The notes: generated by a model from the sequence alone, not told the origin. Shown: positions 1-9,040, counted from the first letter of the stretch. The stretch: 32,822 nt of DNA from Dysgonamonadaceae bacterium (GCA_031272085.1 JAISUN010000026.1:1-32822); one strand, 5' to 3'. Translations and numbers: made by a program.

Positions 1-2
1 CC

Positions 3-731
3 TTAGACGAGCCTGCGAAGGGCGCGATGCTCGACCTTAATCCCAAATCCGCTGCAAATCTCGGCGGCCTGCTGCTGCCAAACGTTTTTATCACCAACCG
101 CGACAGCCTGCCTGTGGGGCTGATGGGCAGTTTCTCGCCTGCCGAGCGCGATGTGAATATGACTTTGCAAGGGTTGGTGGTTTTCAACAGCAACCCCGCT
201 ATTGTAGGCGGAAACGGCATAGGCGTCTATATTTGGGACGGCAATATCTGGCGGCACAGCAGTTGCAATCAGGCCTCAATCAGCGCATATTCGCCTTCGT
301 CGAAAACAACCGAGGTAATGGTCGGCAGCAGCGCAAACATCGCGATAACCGCCGACGGCATGGGCGTTGACGCCGCACACTCGGCGTCGGCTTGGCGTCT
401 GCCGGTTTTGATGGAGTTGGCAACAATCGGCGAGTTGGTATCGAATGATAGCAACGGTAACAACGGCATCCTTTCCATATGCACCAACCCTCTTACGCAG
501 GCAATGGTTAATACAGCGATGAGTTATACCAACGGTAAACTACCGGACGGTTCAGTCATCACTGCTCCTACTATGTACAACTTACGTATGAACTGGTATT
601 GGAGCAGAACGCAGTACCGTAGTGTGGACGCTTGGATTTGGGAGTTCGACACGATGTCTCGGAGAGCCGCCACCCTCGCCAAGACGTACACCGGCCTCCC
701 GGTCTGGGTTCGCTGTGTCAGGAGTTATTAG
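3..731 (+). CDS. 5'-truncated surface protein with a C-terminal C-type-lectin-like (FISUMP/DUF1566-like) domain
   Basis: The frame is open to the window edge, so the N-terminus, including any signal peptide, is missing. The first visible residues (GAMLDLNP, GGLLLPNV, LQGLVVFNSN, GVYIWDGNIW) form a module common at the N-terminus of Bacteroidetes surface proteins, and a related module occurs in the four large secreted proteins at 16-28 kb. The C-terminal half has WRLPVLMEL, NWYWSRTQY and VWVRCVRSY, the layout of the FISUMP/DUF1566 family, which has a C-type-lectin-like fold and often serves in ligand binding. The last 47 codons (591-731) differ from the rest in codon composition and resemble a retroelement variable region. 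No ligand can be inferred. The family assignment is from motifs only. Confidence 0.75.
   Translation, partial: LDEPAKGAMLDLNPKSAANLGGLLLPNVFITNRDSLPVGLMGSFSPAERDVNMTLQGLVVFNSNPAIVGGNGIGVYIWDGNIWRHSSCNQASISAYSPSSKTTEVMVGSSANIAITADGMGVDAAHSASAWRLPVLMELATIGELVSNDSNGNNGILSICTNPLTQAMVNTAMSYTNGKLPDGSVITAPTMYNLRMNWYWSRTQYRSVDAWIWEFDTMSRRAATLAKTYTGLPVWVRCVRSY
591..731 (+). other. Candidate variable region (VR) of a diversity-generating retroelement
   Basis: These 47 codons close the C-type-lectin-like domain. Only 2 of 46 sense codons end in A. In the 11 codons at 666-698, nine end in C with varied first and second bases, as expected where AAC codons of a template repeat were mutagenised at adenines. 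Variable codons are framed by constant-looking codons (WYW, AW, W, then PVWVRCVRSY at the 3' end). No template repeat or reverse transcriptase is visible in the window, so this would be a target acting in trans. This is inferred from composition and position. Confidence 0.4.
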
Positions 732-785
732 TTATCTTTTTACAAAAAAAATCATTCAAAATCACAGTTCAGAAGAAAAAAGTTG

Positions 786-793
786 TATATTTG
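786..793 (+). promoter_or_regulatory. Possible -7 promoter box (TATATTTG)
   Basis: Matches the Bacteroidetes -7 consensus TAnnTTTG, about 110 bases before the TlpA-like gene at 902. No TTG is present at the usual -33 distance, so support is weak. The rest of 732-901 holds no ORF or structure I can support. Confidence 0.4.
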
Positions 794-901
794 CGACGGA
801 AATATTAATCAACTAATTGCGAGGAGGACAGCATTATGGCGAGGTAGCCGAGCGTTTCCACAATTTTCCGGTTATTTATAACTATTTCATGAAAAATTTT
901 T

Positions 902-2224
902 ATGTATAAGAACAAATTAATTTTAGCAATTTTGTCTGCTTTCTGCGGCGTTTCGCAGGCGCAGACTGTGAAACTCGATTTTCCTGCCTCGGCGGGAAAA
1001 GAAGTCAATCTCTACACTTTTCGCGGCGACCGCGCCGATACGTTGAGCGTCGAGGCTGATGCTGCGGGAAAGGCGGTTTTTTCTTTGCCGACAAAAGATT
1101 ATCGCGGCATTATTGTGCTGGGCAACAAAGATTTAGGCTTGGTGGAACTTGTTCTTGCCGAGCCGCTGCTCGAAGTCGAGTGCCGCGACGCAACGCTTAC
1201 GATTCAAACTGCTGTTTGCAAAAATTCGGCGGAAAACGACTATTTGCGGAAAATTTTCAGCGAACAAAGCCGTCGCTTTCAGCAATTTAACTGGTTGCAA
1301 CAGGGTGAAGCGTTTTACGATTTTTTGGATACGCCGCTTGTGGAAAATCTAAAAAAACAGGCGGCAGAAACGCAGGCGGCAATCGAAAGCGCCAAACGCG
1401 AAAACCGCAATTCGCCGCTGTTTTCTGCGCGTTATTACGAGGCGTCGGAGTTTATGAGCCGGCTTTATCAGGCGGAACAGTTGGGCAATCAGCAAGTTAC
1501 GCTTGCTGTGGCGGAGGAAATGGAAACTGCCGCGCCGATTCCGGTAATTTACCGGTCGGGCAACAACTGGCTTGCAATGCACAACGAGTATATCAACGCA
1601 TTCAACCGCGCCGAGGGGCTGCAAAACAAGCATTTGCAGTATGCCAAATCGGTTTTGAAAACCCTCGCCCGCCTGCAACCGCCTTATTATGAGGCATATC
1701 TTGCGGGCAGCGTTACGGAAATGGAGCGTTTCGGTTGGATGGATTCGCGAGATACCGTGCTTGCCCGCGTACTTGCCGAAAAACCGAATCTTAAATCGGA
1801 TAACCGCTTGTTGCAGACGGCGTTAAACGCTTTCCGCTCAAACAAAATGAACATCGCTCCCGAAATTGAAGGCTTGCAAAAATCGGCTGAAAAATACGAG
1901 CAGACGCTTGCCGCATTTTACGATTCCGACTGCAACACCTGCGTAAACGAAATGCGCCAACTTGCGAACAATTATTCTGTACTTAAAGCGCGAAAAATCA
2001 GGGTAATAAGCATTGCCGCCGACAAGGACGAGAAACATTTTACGGACGGCAGCAAAGATTTTCCGTGGGCGGACAAACTCTGCGACTACAAAGGATTTGA
2101 AGGCGCTAACTTTGTCGGTTTCAACATAATAGCCACGCCGACGCTTGTTTTGATAGACAAGGACGGGAAGATTGTAGGGAGATATTCGGGATTGGCGGAA
2201 TATTTGCAGCAGCACGCGCCGTAG
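902..2224 (+). CDS. Secreted TlpA-like thioredoxin-fold protein
   Basis: A 440-aa protein with a signal peptide (about residues 1-20, ending VSQAQ) and therefore probably periplasmic or surface-exposed. Residues about 21-70 resemble the DUF4369-like beta domain that precedes many Bacteroidetes TlpA proteins. The middle is helical and charged. The last 110 residues form a thioredoxin fold: FYDSDCNTCVNEM with a CxxC pair at C344/C347, the segment IRVISIAADKDE, and ATPTLVLIDKDGKIVGRY with the cis-proline. Proteins of this type reduce or isomerise disulfides outside the cytoplasm; the substrate here is unknown. ATG at 902 is chosen because the ATG at 889 runs into a stop after six codons. The gene is convergent with coaA, with only 12 bases between their ends. 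Confidence 0.85.
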   Translation: MYKNKLILAILSAFCGVSQAQTVKLDFPASAGKEVNLYTFRGDRADTLSVEADAAGKAVFSLPTKDYRGIIVLGNKDLGLVELVLAEPLLEVECRDATLTIQTAVCKNSAENDYLRKIFSEQSRRFQQFNWLQQGEAFYDFLDTPLVENLKKQAAETQAAIESAKRENRNSPLFSARYYEASEFMSRLYQAEQLGNQQVTLAVAEEMETAAPIPVIYRSGNNWLAMHNEYINAFNRAEGLQNKHLQYAKSVLKTLARLQPPYYEAYLAGSVTEMERFGWMDSRDTVLARVLAEKPNLKSDNRLLQTALNAFRSNKMNIAPEIEGLQKSAEKYEQTLAAFYDSDCNTCVNEMRQLANNYSVLKARKIRVISIAADKDEKHFTDGSKDFPWADKLCDYKGFEGANFVGFNIIATPTLVLIDKDGKIVGRYSGLAEYLQQHAP

Positions 2225-2236
2225 CCAATCCTCGGC

Positions 2237-3181
2237 TTATTTCCTTAATTTTACGAAATCCACATTATGGTTTTCGCCCTTATGAAGAATGAGATTAGCC
2301 CGTCCCCGCGTCGGTAAAATATTCTGGTGCAAGTTTTTACTGTTTATTTCCCGCCAGAACGAAAGCGCGAGTTTCCGGGCTTCTTTTTCCGATAGGAGCG
2401 TCGTTTGGTAGAAAAATGCACCCGGGTCGTTAAAAGCCGTTTCCCTGAATTTCATAAAGCGCGTAATGAACCATTCTTCGAGCAAAGGCTCTTCGGCGTC
2501 CACGTAAATCGAAAAATCGAGATAGTCCGAAACGAAGATGCGCGGTTTGCCGTTAGGATAGTCGGCGCGGGTTTGCAGCACGTTCAGCCCTTCCAAAATC
2601 AGGATGTCGGGCTGGGGCGAGATGACGATTTCCTCGTCGGGAACAATGTCGTAAATAAGGTGCGAATATTTCGGCGCCTTCACGTTTTGTTTCCCCGACT
2701 TTATCGCGCTCAAAAAGCGGAGCAGGTTGTGGATGTCGTATGATTCGGGAAACCCTTTTTTCGACATAATCCCGCGTTCTTCGAGGATAGCGTTTGGATA
2801 CAGAAAACCGTCGGTCGTTACCAGCGCCACGCGGAAATTTTCTTTCCAGCGCGAGAGAAGCGCCTGCAAAACACGCGCACAGGTGCTTTTTCCTACCGAT
2901 ACGCTGCCTGCAATGCCGATAATGAATGGGATTTGCTGAACTTCTTCGTTCAAAAACTTCATCATTACCGCCTGCCGCGTAAAGGTGGAATTTACGTAAT
3001 TGTTTAATAATCGGGACAATGGAAGATAAATGTCCCTGACTTCGCTTATCGAAAGTTCTTCGTTTATGCCTTTGAGGGCAAAAATTTCGTCTTCCGTTAA
3101 CGTCATAGGCTCGGACTTGCGTAGTTCCGCCCATTTTTCCCTGTCGAATAAAAGATAGGGACTTGTTGATGAGACTGGCAT
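2237..3181 (-). CDS. coaA: Type I pantothenate kinase
   Basis: A 314-aa protein, close to the usual length of bacterial type I PanK (about 316 aa). It phosphorylates pantothenate with ATP, the first and controlling step of coenzyme A synthesis, in the cytoplasm. The N-terminal [14 protein letters not shown] segment is typical of CoaA. The P-loop is GSVSVGKST at residues 92-100, followed by [11 protein letters not shown] and [13 protein letters not shown], all characteristic of the family. ILEGLNVLQ and [14 protein letters not shown] follow in the expected order. The gene is divergent from dnaE across about 100 bases. In E. coli the family is feedback-inhibited by CoA; whether that holds here cannot be read from the sequence. 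Confidence 0.95.
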   Translation of the reverse strand: MPVSSTSPYLLFDREKWAELRKSEPMTLTEDEIFALKGINEELSISEVRDIYLPLSRLLNNYVNSTFTRQAVMMKFLNEEVQQIPFIIGIAGSVSVGKSTCARVLQALLSRWKENFRVALVTTDGFLYPNAILEERGIMSKKGFPESYDIHNLLRFLSAIKSGKQNVKAPKYSHLIYDIVPDEEIVISPQPDILILEGLNVLQTRADYPNGKPRIFVSDYLDFSIYVDAEEPLLEEWFITRFMKFRETAFNDPGAFFYQTTLLSEKEARKLALSFWREINSKNLHQNILPTRGRANLILHKGENHNVDFVKLRK

Positions 3182-3212
3182 TTGCTGATATTGTTAATAA
3201 CTTTTCCGGCTG

Positions 3213-3220
3213 CAAAGGTA
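3213..3220 (-). promoter_or_regulatory. -7 box of coaA (TACCTTTG)
   Basis: On the minus strand the box reads TACCTTTG, matching TAnnTTTG, about 32 bases before the coaA ATG. A -33 TTG is not evident. Confidence 0.5.
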
Positions 3221-3261
3221 TAAAAAATCATTATTATATAGAAAAATTGAACGATTTTTTG

Positions 3262-3269
3262 TACATTTG
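3262..3269 (+). promoter_or_regulatory. -7 box of dnaE (TACATTTG)
   Basis: TACATTTG matches the Bacteroidetes -7 consensus and lies 10 bases before the chosen dnaE ATG (3280). Transcription would start only a few bases before the codon, giving an almost leaderless mRNA. The -33 element is poor. Confidence 0.5.
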
Positions 3270-3279
3270 CACGTTCAAT

Positions 3280-6200
3280 ATGGAAACCGAAAATAAAGAA
3301 AATAAGGCAAAATTTGTACATCTGCACGTACACTCCCATTATTCCCTGCTCGACGGAATGGCCACTATTCCCGGTCTGGTCGATAAGGCAAAGGCCGATG
3401 GAATGAGCGCTTTGGCGCTTACCGACCACGGCTCGATGTTCGGAATAAAGGAGTTTTACAACTATGTTAAAAAGGTAAATAAAGGCAAGTCCGATGGCGA
3501 AAAATTCAAGCCGATTATCGGCGTTGAGGCTTATTGCGCCCGCCGGACGCACCTCGACCGCGAGCCTAACAACAAGGAAGACCGCGGCGGATGGCACCTT
3601 GTGCTTTTGGCAAAAAACAAAACCGGATATGTAAACTTGTGCCGTCTCGTGTCGAAATCGTGGGTGGACGGATTTTATTATAAACCCCGCATTGACAAGG
3701 CTTTACTCGAAAAGTACCGTGAAGGCCTGATTGTCAGTTCAGCCTGCCTCGGAGGCGAAATTCCCCAAAAATTGATGGGCGGAAATGCCCGGAATGTTGA
3801 CGACGACAGCGTTGCCGATGCAAACGACGCAGTTTCCGGAAAAACGGAAATCGTTACCGAAAGCAATATGAAAAACGCCGAGGAAGCGGTTCTCTGGTTC
3901 AAAAACCTGTTCGGCGACGATTATTATCTTGAAATTCAACGACATAAAACCGATAAAGAAGGCGCCGACTACGAAACTTACGAGCGTCAGAAAGAGGTCA
4001 ATGCAGCGATTATGAAATTGGCCGAAAAAACGGGCGTAAAGGTAATTGCAACCAACGACGTGCATTTTGTGGAAGAAGAACACGCCGACGCTCACGACCG
4101 CCTGATTTGCCTCGCCACAAGCAAAGACCTGAACGACCCGAAACGGATGCGCTACACCAAGCAGGAATGGCTGAAAACGCAGGCCGAAATGGGAAAAATT
4201 TTCGCCGACCTGCCCGAAGTGATGGCCAACACGCTCGAAATTGCCGGCAAAGTGGAATTTTACGAAATAGATTCCCCTGCAATGATGCCGATGTACGAGA
4301 TTCCAAAAGATTTCGGGACGGAAGAAGAATATGCCGCAAGATATTCCGAAGCGGACTTGCGAGCCGAGTTCGGCGAAGAACGCTTTGAAAAACTCGGCGG
4401 CTACAACAAGGTTTTGCGCGTGAAACTCGAATCGGATTATCTCGCAAAACTGACCTACCGCGGCGCCGAAATGCGCTACGAATCCCCGCTTGCGCCCGAC
4501 ATTCAGGAAAGGATAGATTATGAACTCGATGTGATGAAAACCATGGGTTTTCCGGGTTACTTCCTTATTGTTCAGGATTTTATATCGGCAGCGCGGGAAA
4601 TGGGAGTTTCGGTAGGGCCGGGACGCGGGTCGGCAGCCGGTTCGGTAGTGGCTTACTGCTTGAAAATCACAGATATAGACCCGCTGAAATACGATTTGCT
4701 GTTCGAGCGTTTCCTGAATCCCGACCGTATTTCGATGCCTGATATCGACATCGACTTCGACGACGACGGACGCGGAAAAGTGCTGAACTGGGTTACGGAA
4801 AAGTACGGCAAGGAGCGGGTTGCGCATATTGTTACCTACGGCACTATGGCCGCAAAATCGTCCATCAAAGACGTCGCCCGCGTGCAAAAACTGCCTTTGA
4901 GCGAATCAGACCGCCTCTCGAAACTCGTTCCCGACAAATTTCCCGAAGGGAAAGACGGAAAAGCGCCAAAGGTTACGCTCACGAACTGCTACAATATGGT
5001 CGATGAGTTCAAAAAGGAACTCCATTCGCCCGACGAGAACGTAAAAACTACGCTCAAATACGCGCAGATGCTGGAAGGAACCGTCCGCCAAACCGGAGTT
5101 CACGCCTGCGGGGTAATCATCGGCTCGGAAGATTTGACCAACCTTGTGCCGATTTCAACCGCTATCGACAAGGAAAGCGGCGAAGAAGTGATGGTTACGC
5201 AGTACGAAGGCGCGGTAATAGAAGAAATAGGCCTTATAAAAATGGACTTTCTGGGGCTGAAAACCTTGTCCATCATCAACGAGGCCATCAGCAACATCAA
5301 GAAAACCAAGGGAATAGACCTCGATATTTCGGCAATCCCCATCGACGACCGCAAAACTTACGAACTGTTCAGCGCGGGCAAAACGACCGGCACCTTCCAG
5401 TTTGAATCTGCCGGAATGCAGCAGCGGCTGCGGGAATTGAAGCCCACGCAGTTTGAAGACCTGATTGCGATGAACGCGCTTTACCGGCCGGGGCCTATGA
5501 ACTATATTCCGAGTTTTATCCGCCGCAAACAGGGCGAAGAACCGATAGAGTACGACTTTCCGATAATGGAAAAACGCCTGAAAGATACCTACGGAATCAC
5601 GGTTTATCAGGAGCAAGTGATGCTTTTGAGCCGCGATTTGGCGGGATTTACCCGCGGCCAGTCCGACGAGTTGCGCAAAGCGATGGGTAAAAAACTGCTC
5701 GACAAAATGGCCGCCCTGAAAACCAAATTTTTAGACGGCGCAAAAAATAACGGCTACGGCCCCGAAGAAAAACTCGAAAAAATATGGAACGACTGGGCTG
5801 AATTTGCAAAATATGCCTTCAATAAGTCGCACGCCACCTGCTATTCATGGGTCGCCTACCAGACGGCCTACCTGAAAGCCCACTATCCGGCCGAGTTTAT
5901 GGCTGCCAACCTCACGCGCAACAAGGACAATATTTCCGAAGTTGCGAAATTTATGGACGAGTGCCGCTCGATGGGAATCAACGTCTTGGAGCCGGACGTA
6001 AACGAATCGGACTTGACTTTTACGGTAAACAAGCAGGGAAATATCCGTTTCGGCCTCGGCGGAATAAAAGGGATAGGGGAGTCGGCTGTCGAAGCGATAG
6101 TCAATGAAAGGCGCGAAAATGGGCCGTTCACAAGCATTTTCAACTTCGTTGAAAGGGTGAACCTCAACGCCTGCAAGAAAAACAACATCGAAGCCTTGGC

Positions 6201-7059
6201 TGCATCGGGCGCTTTCGACAATTTCCCGGAAACTTGCCGCGAACATTTTTTCCACAAAAACGTCAAAGACGAATCGTTTGTAGATGTTCTGATTCGCTAC
6301 GGCAACAAGTATCAGGAAGATAAAAATTCGTCGGCCGTATCGCTGTTCGGCGGATTCGACGACCTCGCAATTTCGAGGCCGGAACTGCCGAAAATCACGC
6401 TTTGGAGCAATATCGAACGGCTTAACCGCGAAAAAGAACTTGTCGGCATTTACATATCTTCCCATCCATTAGACGATTACTACGTAGTTTTGAACTACGC
6501 CTGCACAAAACTTGCCGATTTCGACACAGTGAAAAGCCAGAACAATCTGGGTCGCGAAATCGTTGTCGGAGGCATAATTACCGGCGTCCGCAAAGGCGTT
6601 TCAAAAGCGGGCAAAGACTACGCAATAATCAAGGTCGAAGATTTTTCCGGCTCCGGCGAAATAGCCCTGTTCGGCAAAGATTACGAAACATTCAAGGATT
6701 GCGGCGCGGCAGGCGACTATATTATGGTGCGCGGCCGGGTTCAGTACCGCGAATACTCGAAAGAGCCTCAAATTGAGTTCAAAATACAGTCCATCGACCC
6801 ATTGCAGAAGGCGGCAAAAGGAATGGTCAAAAAATTGACGGTGCAGATTCCCCTCGAAAAGATTACCGAAGAACTGATTGCCGGATTATCGGCGCTGATG
6901 AAAAATAATATGGGTTCCTGTTCGTTATATTTTAAGATAATAGAAGAAGCAGACCGCGACCTTTTTGTTTCCCTGTCGTCAGGAGTAAGCAACATAGTGG
7001 TGGACAACAAGTTAGTTCACTTTTTGGAGGACAACAGTCTCGAATTTACAATTAACTGA
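3280..7059 (+). CDS. dnaE: DNA polymerase III alpha subunit
   Basis: A 1259-aa replicative polymerase catalytic subunit. The N-terminal PHP domain begins FVHLHVHSHYSLLDG and keeps its metal-ligand motifs (HVHSH, TDHG, EAYC, HLV, SSACLGG, NDVHF). The catalytic aspartates of the family C polymerase are in PDIDIDFDDDGR (residues 487-498) and KMDFLGLKTL (D656). A helix-hairpin-helix region (FGLGGIKGIGESAVEAI) and a C-terminal OB fold (EIVVGGIITGV and following) complete the usual order. The start at 3280 is preferred to an in-frame ATG at 3163, which would overlap coaA and add 39 non-family residues upstream of the promoter box. A low-complexity, acidic stretch at about residues 166-199 lies inside the PHP domain. 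The gene leads a plus-strand run, with trxA 31 bases downstream. Confidence 0.97.
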   Translation: METENKENKAKFVHLHVHSHYSLLDGMATIPGLVDKAKADGMSALALTDHGSMFGIKEFYNYVKKVNKGKSDGEKFKPIIGVEAYCARRTHLDREPNNKEDRGGWHLVLLAKNKTGYVNLCRLVSKSWVDGFYYKPRIDKALLEKYREGLIVSSACLGGEIPQKLMGGNARNVDDDSVADANDAVSGKTEIVTESNMKNAEEAVLWFKNLFGDDYYLEIQRHKTDKEGADYETYERQKEVNAAIMKLAEKTGVKVIATNDVHFVEEEHADAHDRLICLATSKDLNDPKRMRYTKQEWLKTQAEMGKIFADLPEVMANTLEIAGKVEFYEIDSPAMMPMYEIPKDFGTEEEYAARYSEADLRAEFGEERFEKLGGYNKVLRVKLESDYLAKLTYRGAEMRYESPLAPDIQERIDYELDVMKTMGFPGYFLIVQDFISAAREMGVSVGPGRGSAAGSVVAYCLKITDIDPLKYDLLFERFLNPDRISMPDIDIDFDDDGRGKVLNWVTEKYGKERVAHIVTYGTMAAKSSIKDVARVQKLPLSESDRLSKLVPDKFPEGKDGKAPKVTLTNCYNMVDEFKKELHSPDENVKTTLKYAQMLEGTVRQTGVHACGVIIGSEDLTNLVPISTAIDKESGEEVMVTQYEGAVIEEIGLIKMDFLGLKTLSIINEAISNIKKTKGIDLDISAIPIDDRKTYELFSAGKTTGTFQFESAGMQQRLRELKPTQFEDLIAMNALYRPGPMNYIPSFIRRKQGEEPIEYDFPIMEKRLKDTYGITVYQEQVMLLSRDLAGFTRGQSDELRKAMGKKLLDKMAALKTKFLDGAKNNGYGPEEKLEKIWNDWAEFAKYAFNKSHATCYSWVAYQTAYLKAHYPAEFMAANLTRNKDNISEVAKFMDECRSMGINVLEPDVNESDLTFTVNKQGNIRFGLGGIKGIGESAVEAIVNERRENGPFTSIFNFVERVNLNACKKNNIEALAASGAFDNFPETCREHFFHKNVKDESFVDVLIRYGNKYQEDKNSSAVSLFGGFDDLAISRPELPKITLWSNIERLNREKELVGIYISSHPLDDYYVVLNYACTKLADFDTVKSQNNLGREIVVGGIITGVRKGVSKAGKDYAIIKVEDFSGSGEIALFGKDYETFKDCGAAGDYIMVRGRVQYREYSKEPQIEFKIQSIDPLQKAAKGMVKKLTVQIPLEKITEELIAGLSALMKNNMGSCSLYFKIIEEADRDLFVSLSSGVSNIVVDNKLVHFLEDNSLEFTIN

Positions 7060-7090
7060 AAATAAAAACAACTAAAAAATTTATTAAAAA

Positions 7091-7405
7091 ATGGCATTAC
7101 AAATTACAGACAGCAGTTCACAAGAATTGCTTGCAGGCGGAAAACCTGTTGTTATGGACTTCTGGGCCGAATGGTGCGGCCCTTGCAGAATGATAGGCCC
7201 ATACGTGGAAGAACTCGCGGAAGCCTATAAAGACCGTGTGGTAATAGGAAAAGTAAACGTTGACGAAAACGATGAACTTCCCGGAACTTACGGAATCAGA
7301 AACATCCCGACCTTGCTCTTTTTCAAAGACGGAGCATTGGTGGACAAACTCGTGGGAGCGACCTCAAAAGCCGCTATTGAAGAAAAAATCAAAAAACTTT
7401 TATAA
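7091..7405 (+). CDS. trxA: Thioredoxin
   Basis: A 104-aa cytoplasmic thioredoxin of standard length. The active site WCGPC is at residues 28-32, preceded by VVMDFWAE, and the cis-proline loop is RNIPTLLFF. It has no signal peptide, unlike the TlpA-like protein at 902-2224. It reduces disulfides in cytoplasmic proteins such as ribonucleotide reductase and peroxiredoxins (family knowledge). It lies 31 bases after dnaE and 17 bases before mdh, with no promoter box or terminator seen between them, so co-transcription is likely. Confidence 0.95.
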   Translation: MALQITDSSSQELLAGGKPVVMDFWAEWCGPCRMIGPYVEELAEAYKDRVVIGKVNVDENDELPGTYGIRNIPTLLFFKDGALVDKLVGATSKAAIEEKIKKLL

Positions 7406-7422
7406 ATAAAAACTAAATCATT

Positions 7423-8364
7423 ATGTCAAAAGTAACAGTTATCGGCGCCGGAAATGTGGGCGCCACAGTTGCAAACGTACTTGCATTCAAGCAGATAGCA
7501 TCCGAAGTTGTAATGCTCGACGTGAAAGAAGGAGTTGCAGAGGGGAAAGCAATGGATATGCTGCAAACCGTTCAAACTCTTGGCTTTGAAACCAAAATTA
7601 CGGGCGTAACCAACGACTATGCCAAAACAGCAAAGTCCGACGTTATCGTCGTTACTTCCGGAATTCCCCGCAAACCGGGAATGACCCGCGAAGAACTCAT
7701 CGGCACCAACGCTTCAATCGTGAAAAGCGTGGTTGAAAGTTGCCTCAAACACTCGCCTGACGCCATCTTCCTGATGATTTCAAATCCTATGGATACGATG
7801 ACCTACCTCGCATTGAAGGCAACCGGACTGCCTAAAAACCGCGTTTTCGGTATGGGTGGCGCCCTCGACAGTTCGCGCTTCAAATACTTTTTGAGCCAGG
7901 CGCTCGGCGTTAATCCCGCCGAAGTTAAAGGCTCGGTAATCGGCGGACACGGCGATACCACAATGATTCCACTCAAACGCCTCGCTACTTACAACGGTAT
8001 TCCCGTCAGCAACCTGCTTACAGCGGAAGCCCTCGACAAGGTAGTTGCAGACACTATGGTCGGCGGCGCAACGCTTACCAAACTGCTCGGAACATCGGCC
8101 TGGTACGCTCCCGGAGCCTGCGGAGCATACGTTGTCGATTCAATAATCAACGATTACAAACGCCTGATTCCTTCCTGCGTTTACCTCGAAGGCGAATACG
8201 GACAGAGCGACATCTGCATCGGCGTTCCGGCTGTCATCGGAGCAAAAGGCGTTGAAAAAATCGTCGATTACAATCTCAACGACGAAGAGAAAGCCCTCTT
8301 TGCTAAGAGCGCTGAGGCTGTTCGCACAACAAACAACGTTTTGAAAGAGATAAATGCTCTGTGA
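7423..8364 (+). CDS. mdh: Malate dehydrogenase (LDH-like type)
   Basis: A 313-aa NAD-dependent dehydrogenase interconverting malate and oxaloacetate. The nucleotide-binding start is VTVIGAGNVGATVANVLA. The substrate-side loop GIPRKPGMTREELIGTN carries the arginines that favour malate over lactate. The catalytic histidine is H176 in GGHGDTTMIPL. Length and motifs fit the tetrameric, lactate-dehydrogenase-like MDH found in Bacteroidetes. It probably belongs to the dnaE-trxA transcript (17-base gap) and is followed after 37 bases by a LysE-family exporter. Confidence 0.95.
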   Translation: MSKVTVIGAGNVGATVANVLAFKQIASEVVMLDVKEGVAEGKAMDMLQTVQTLGFETKITGVTNDYAKTAKSDVIVVTSGIPRKPGMTREELIGTNASIVKSVVESCLKHSPDAIFLMISNPMDTMTYLALKATGLPKNRVFGMGGALDSSRFKYFLSQALGVNPAEVKGSVIGGHGDTTMIPLKRLATYNGIPVSNLLTAEALDKVVADTMVGGATLTKLLGTSAWYAPGACGAYVVDSIINDYKRLIPSCVYLEGEYGQSDICIGVPAVIGAKGVEKIVDYNLNDEEKALFAKSAEAVRTTNNVLKEINAL

Positions 8365-8401
8365 TTCTCTTTCCGTTTAACATCTGAAATATAGGAAAGG
8401 G

Positions 8402-9040
8402 ATGAACGAATTTATCGAAACAATTTACAAGGGAGTAACAATCGGAATTCTTGTTTCTGCGCCGATGGGGCCTATAATGATGCTTTGCATCCAGCGGACT
8501 TTGAGCAAAGGCCACTGGCACGGCTTCTTTACCGGCGCAGGAGCCGCCCTTTCCGATATTGTATATGCGGGAATTGCCTGTCTGGGAATAAGTTTTATCA
8601 CGAACTTCATCACCGAACACCAAACACCGCTGCGAATTATCGGAAGTCTGTTGCTGCTCGCTTACGGCCTCTATATCTTCCTGTCGAACCCGACCGAAAG
8701 AATACAGAAACCAAAAGCCGGCAGCAACAATACTTTTACCCAAGACTCGATTACCGCTTTCTTTATCACGTTTTCCAATCCGGTAAACATCATTCTGTTT
8801 CCCGCCCTGATAGCGCAACTCAACTTCGTTTCACCCGAACAGAAACTGCTCACCGGCCTGCTTGGTCTGTCGAGTATCCTCGTTACCGCGCTCCTCTGGT
8901 GGTTCGGAATCTCGTTTGTCATCGGAAAATTAAGGAAAGCATTCAGTTTAAGGGGCTTATGGATAATGAACCGCGTCGTCGGCGCAATAATTATTATCCT
9001 CTCGATAGTAGGCCTTATTTATAAACCGGTATTAGATTAA
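8402..9040 (+). CDS. LysE/RhtB-family amino-acid exporter
   Basis: A 212-aa integral membrane protein with about six hydrophobic segments. The N-terminus (GVTIGILVSAPMGPIMMLCI, then GFFTGAGAALSDIVYAGIA) has the family signature, a PxGP-type motif in the first helix followed by a conserved acidic residue in the second. The segment ITFSNPVNIILFP matches the family's conserved asparagine-proline motif in the fourth helix region. The family exports amino acids or related compounds across the inner membrane; the substrate is not predictable. The gene lies in the plus-strand run, 37 bases after mdh and 21 bases before the DUF4254 gene. Confidence 0.85.
   Translation: MNEFIETIYKGVTIGILVSAPMGPIMMLCIQRTLSKGHWHGFFTGAGAALSDIVYAGIACLGISFITNFITEHQTPLRIIGSLLLLAYGLYIFLSNPTERIQKPKAGSNNTFTQDSITAFFITFSNPVNIILFPALIAQLNFVSPEQKLLTGLLGLSSILVTALLWWFGISFVIGKLRKAFSLRGLWIMNRVVGAIIIILSIVGLIYKPVLD

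Noticed and set aside
825..870. tRNA-like segment (GGTAGCCGAGCG resembles a tRNA Leu/Ser D-arm)
   Set aside because: No acceptor stem, anticodon arm or T-arm can be formed around it.
3163..3279. 39-residue N-terminal extension of dnaE
   Set aside because: It overlaps coaA, lies across both promoter boxes and has no match to the DnaE N-terminus; ATG at 3280 fits.
3739..4887. 382-residue minus-strand frame inside dnaE
   Set aside because: Antisense shadow of a certain gene; translation rich in F, H and R without any motif.
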